Part shown: positions 30,671-31,385 of the stretch, one piece after another
Layout of the letters: each line of letters opens with the position of its first letter
How positions within the stretch are numbered: position 1 is the stretch's first letter
DNA from: Podila epigama
Lineage: Eukaryota; Mortierellomycota; Mortierellomycetes; Mortierellales; Mortierellaceae
Reading direction: 5' to 3'
NCBI GenBank assembly: GCA_015679605.1
Contig: JAAAVE010000131.1
Span: forward strand, 1 to 31,385
DNA length: 31,385 nt
Made by a program: the position numbers and the translations under genes
The notes under the pieces: generated by a model
Told to the model about the DNA's origin: nothing
Seen by the model: only the letters and a program-made list of their open reading frames with translations
The model's database searches: none

Positions 30671-31385
30671 TGTGGGACCTGGTAAAGTTTTAGCCATTTT
30701 GTCTTTTTTTCGCTTTTATGACGGATTAACAATGAAGGTGGGGAGATAGGATTGAATGCATTGGGATTGGGATTGGATGGGAGAGCTGAGTAAAAAGAGC
30801 ACAGACATGAGATTATACATCCACACACACACAAAGACAGAGATACACCGATACACACACACACATGCACATCATTCAGCCATTCATTCAGCCAATCTCA
30901 AACAATTTTTTTTTTAATTACCCGCGGGGTGTGGGACACAAACAAGTTTTTTTTTTTTCTTTTTTTTTCTTTTTGGAGTGAAATCGGTGCCTAATCGAGC
31001 CAACATTTTTATTTGTTCATTGTCTGAACGGATCGACTTTGCCGGTCTCTGATTTTGCACGTCCATCTCACACCCAACATGAATTCGCCATTGCCATGGA
31101 TCGGTTCACTCTTAGTTCATAAAGTGGGAGGAGACAGAGGGATAGAGAGAACATGAACAAGCAGAAGGACAGATAGAGCAACAGTAACGTCAATGGAATG
31201 GTGTATGATAGCCAAAGTAAGGTATAAAAACACACACACATACACTGGAAATCAGGATAGGATGGCTCGGTTGGTCGGTCGGGAAATATGACCCTGGTTA
31301 GCTGTACTCAATCTGACACTTTTAGAGTGGTCACCCCCAAGAGAAGGACCTAAAACTGCTTTAGGGCATTTGCTTACTGCTCGCC

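Larger units (their letters stand above)
30282..31385. promoter_or_regulatory. Upstream region of the ABC transporter, no other gene seen
   Basis: Low-complexity sequence: CA/TG-rich leader (30310-30440), a (GGAT)6 microsatellite (30561-30584), A-runs, and CA repeats (30825-30870). A T-rich block (30900-30990) contains CCCGCGGGG at about 30922. TTTATATAAA at 30661-30670 is a plausible TATA box about 380 nt before the ATG, implying a long leader. The last 400 bp to the window edge shows no recognisable coding sequence. No exact pleiotropic drug response element could be claimed. Confidence 0.5.

Noticed and set aside
30115-30870. Open minus-strand frame upstream of and overlapping the ABC transporter start
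   Set aside because: It is in a different frame from the transporter and its product is low-complexity (Ser/His/Pro/Ile), generated by CA/TCCA microsatellites in the leader.
1-31385. tRNA, rRNA, transposon or viral sequences
   Set aside because: None recognised on either strand by reading; a tRNAscan or repeat-library search could not be run.

Overview
This is a eukaryotic, fungal window. It holds nine confident protein genes, almost all split by short introns (about 55-220 nt) with GTAAGT/GTATGT-type donors and AG acceptors. Gene content (UPF1, eIF2D, PAN2, DBP4, a PDR-type ABCG pump, expanded GST-like genes), the many A/T homopolymer tracts and the CAA/CAG-rich coding repeats suggest an early-diverging Mucoromycota-type fungus, possibly Mortierellaceae. 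That placement is inference from style, not from a marker gene. All exon models were assembled by hand; every splice junction keeps frame and matches the recognised protein family.

Layout: (1) 18-278, minus: a small putative membrane protein with a duplicated 18-residue basic/acidic repeat. (2) 1070-5299, minus: UPF1/NAM7 RNA helicase, 9 exons, 1093 aa. (3) 6100-8341, plus: eIF2D (TMA64-type), 5 exons, 620 aa, divergent from UPF1 across about 800 bp. (4) 8455-9662, 10287-11418 and 12442-13569, all minus: three tandem GST-like paralogues with the same four-exon structure. A broken fragment of the next gene lies between the first two. (5) 14013-15551, minus: a type II membrane protein with a DUF4097-like (putative adhesin) ectodomain, 405 aa. 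(6) 15950-21714, plus: PAN2 deadenylase, 17 exons, 1284 aa, with one GC-AG intron and a long Gln/His tail. (7) 21941-25077, minus: DBP4/DDX10 DEAD-box helicase, 5 exons, 812 aa. (8) 25439-30281, minus: full-size PDR-type ABC transporter, 4 exons, 1512 aa, followed by about 1.1 kb of leader/promoter sequence with microsatellites.

How the genes fit together: UPF1 (nonsense-mediated decay), eIF2D (non-canonical initiation and 40S recycling), PAN2 (poly(A) shortening) and DBP4 (ribosome biogenesis) are housekeeping RNA and translation genes. The GST array and its neighbouring membrane-protein gene are the accessory, fast-changing part. The order DUF4097-like gene - GST C - GST B - DUF4097-like relic - GST A is best explained by duplication of a two-gene unit, a later GST duplication, and decay of one membrane-protein copy. 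No RNA genes, transposons, viruses or CRISPR arrays were recognised.
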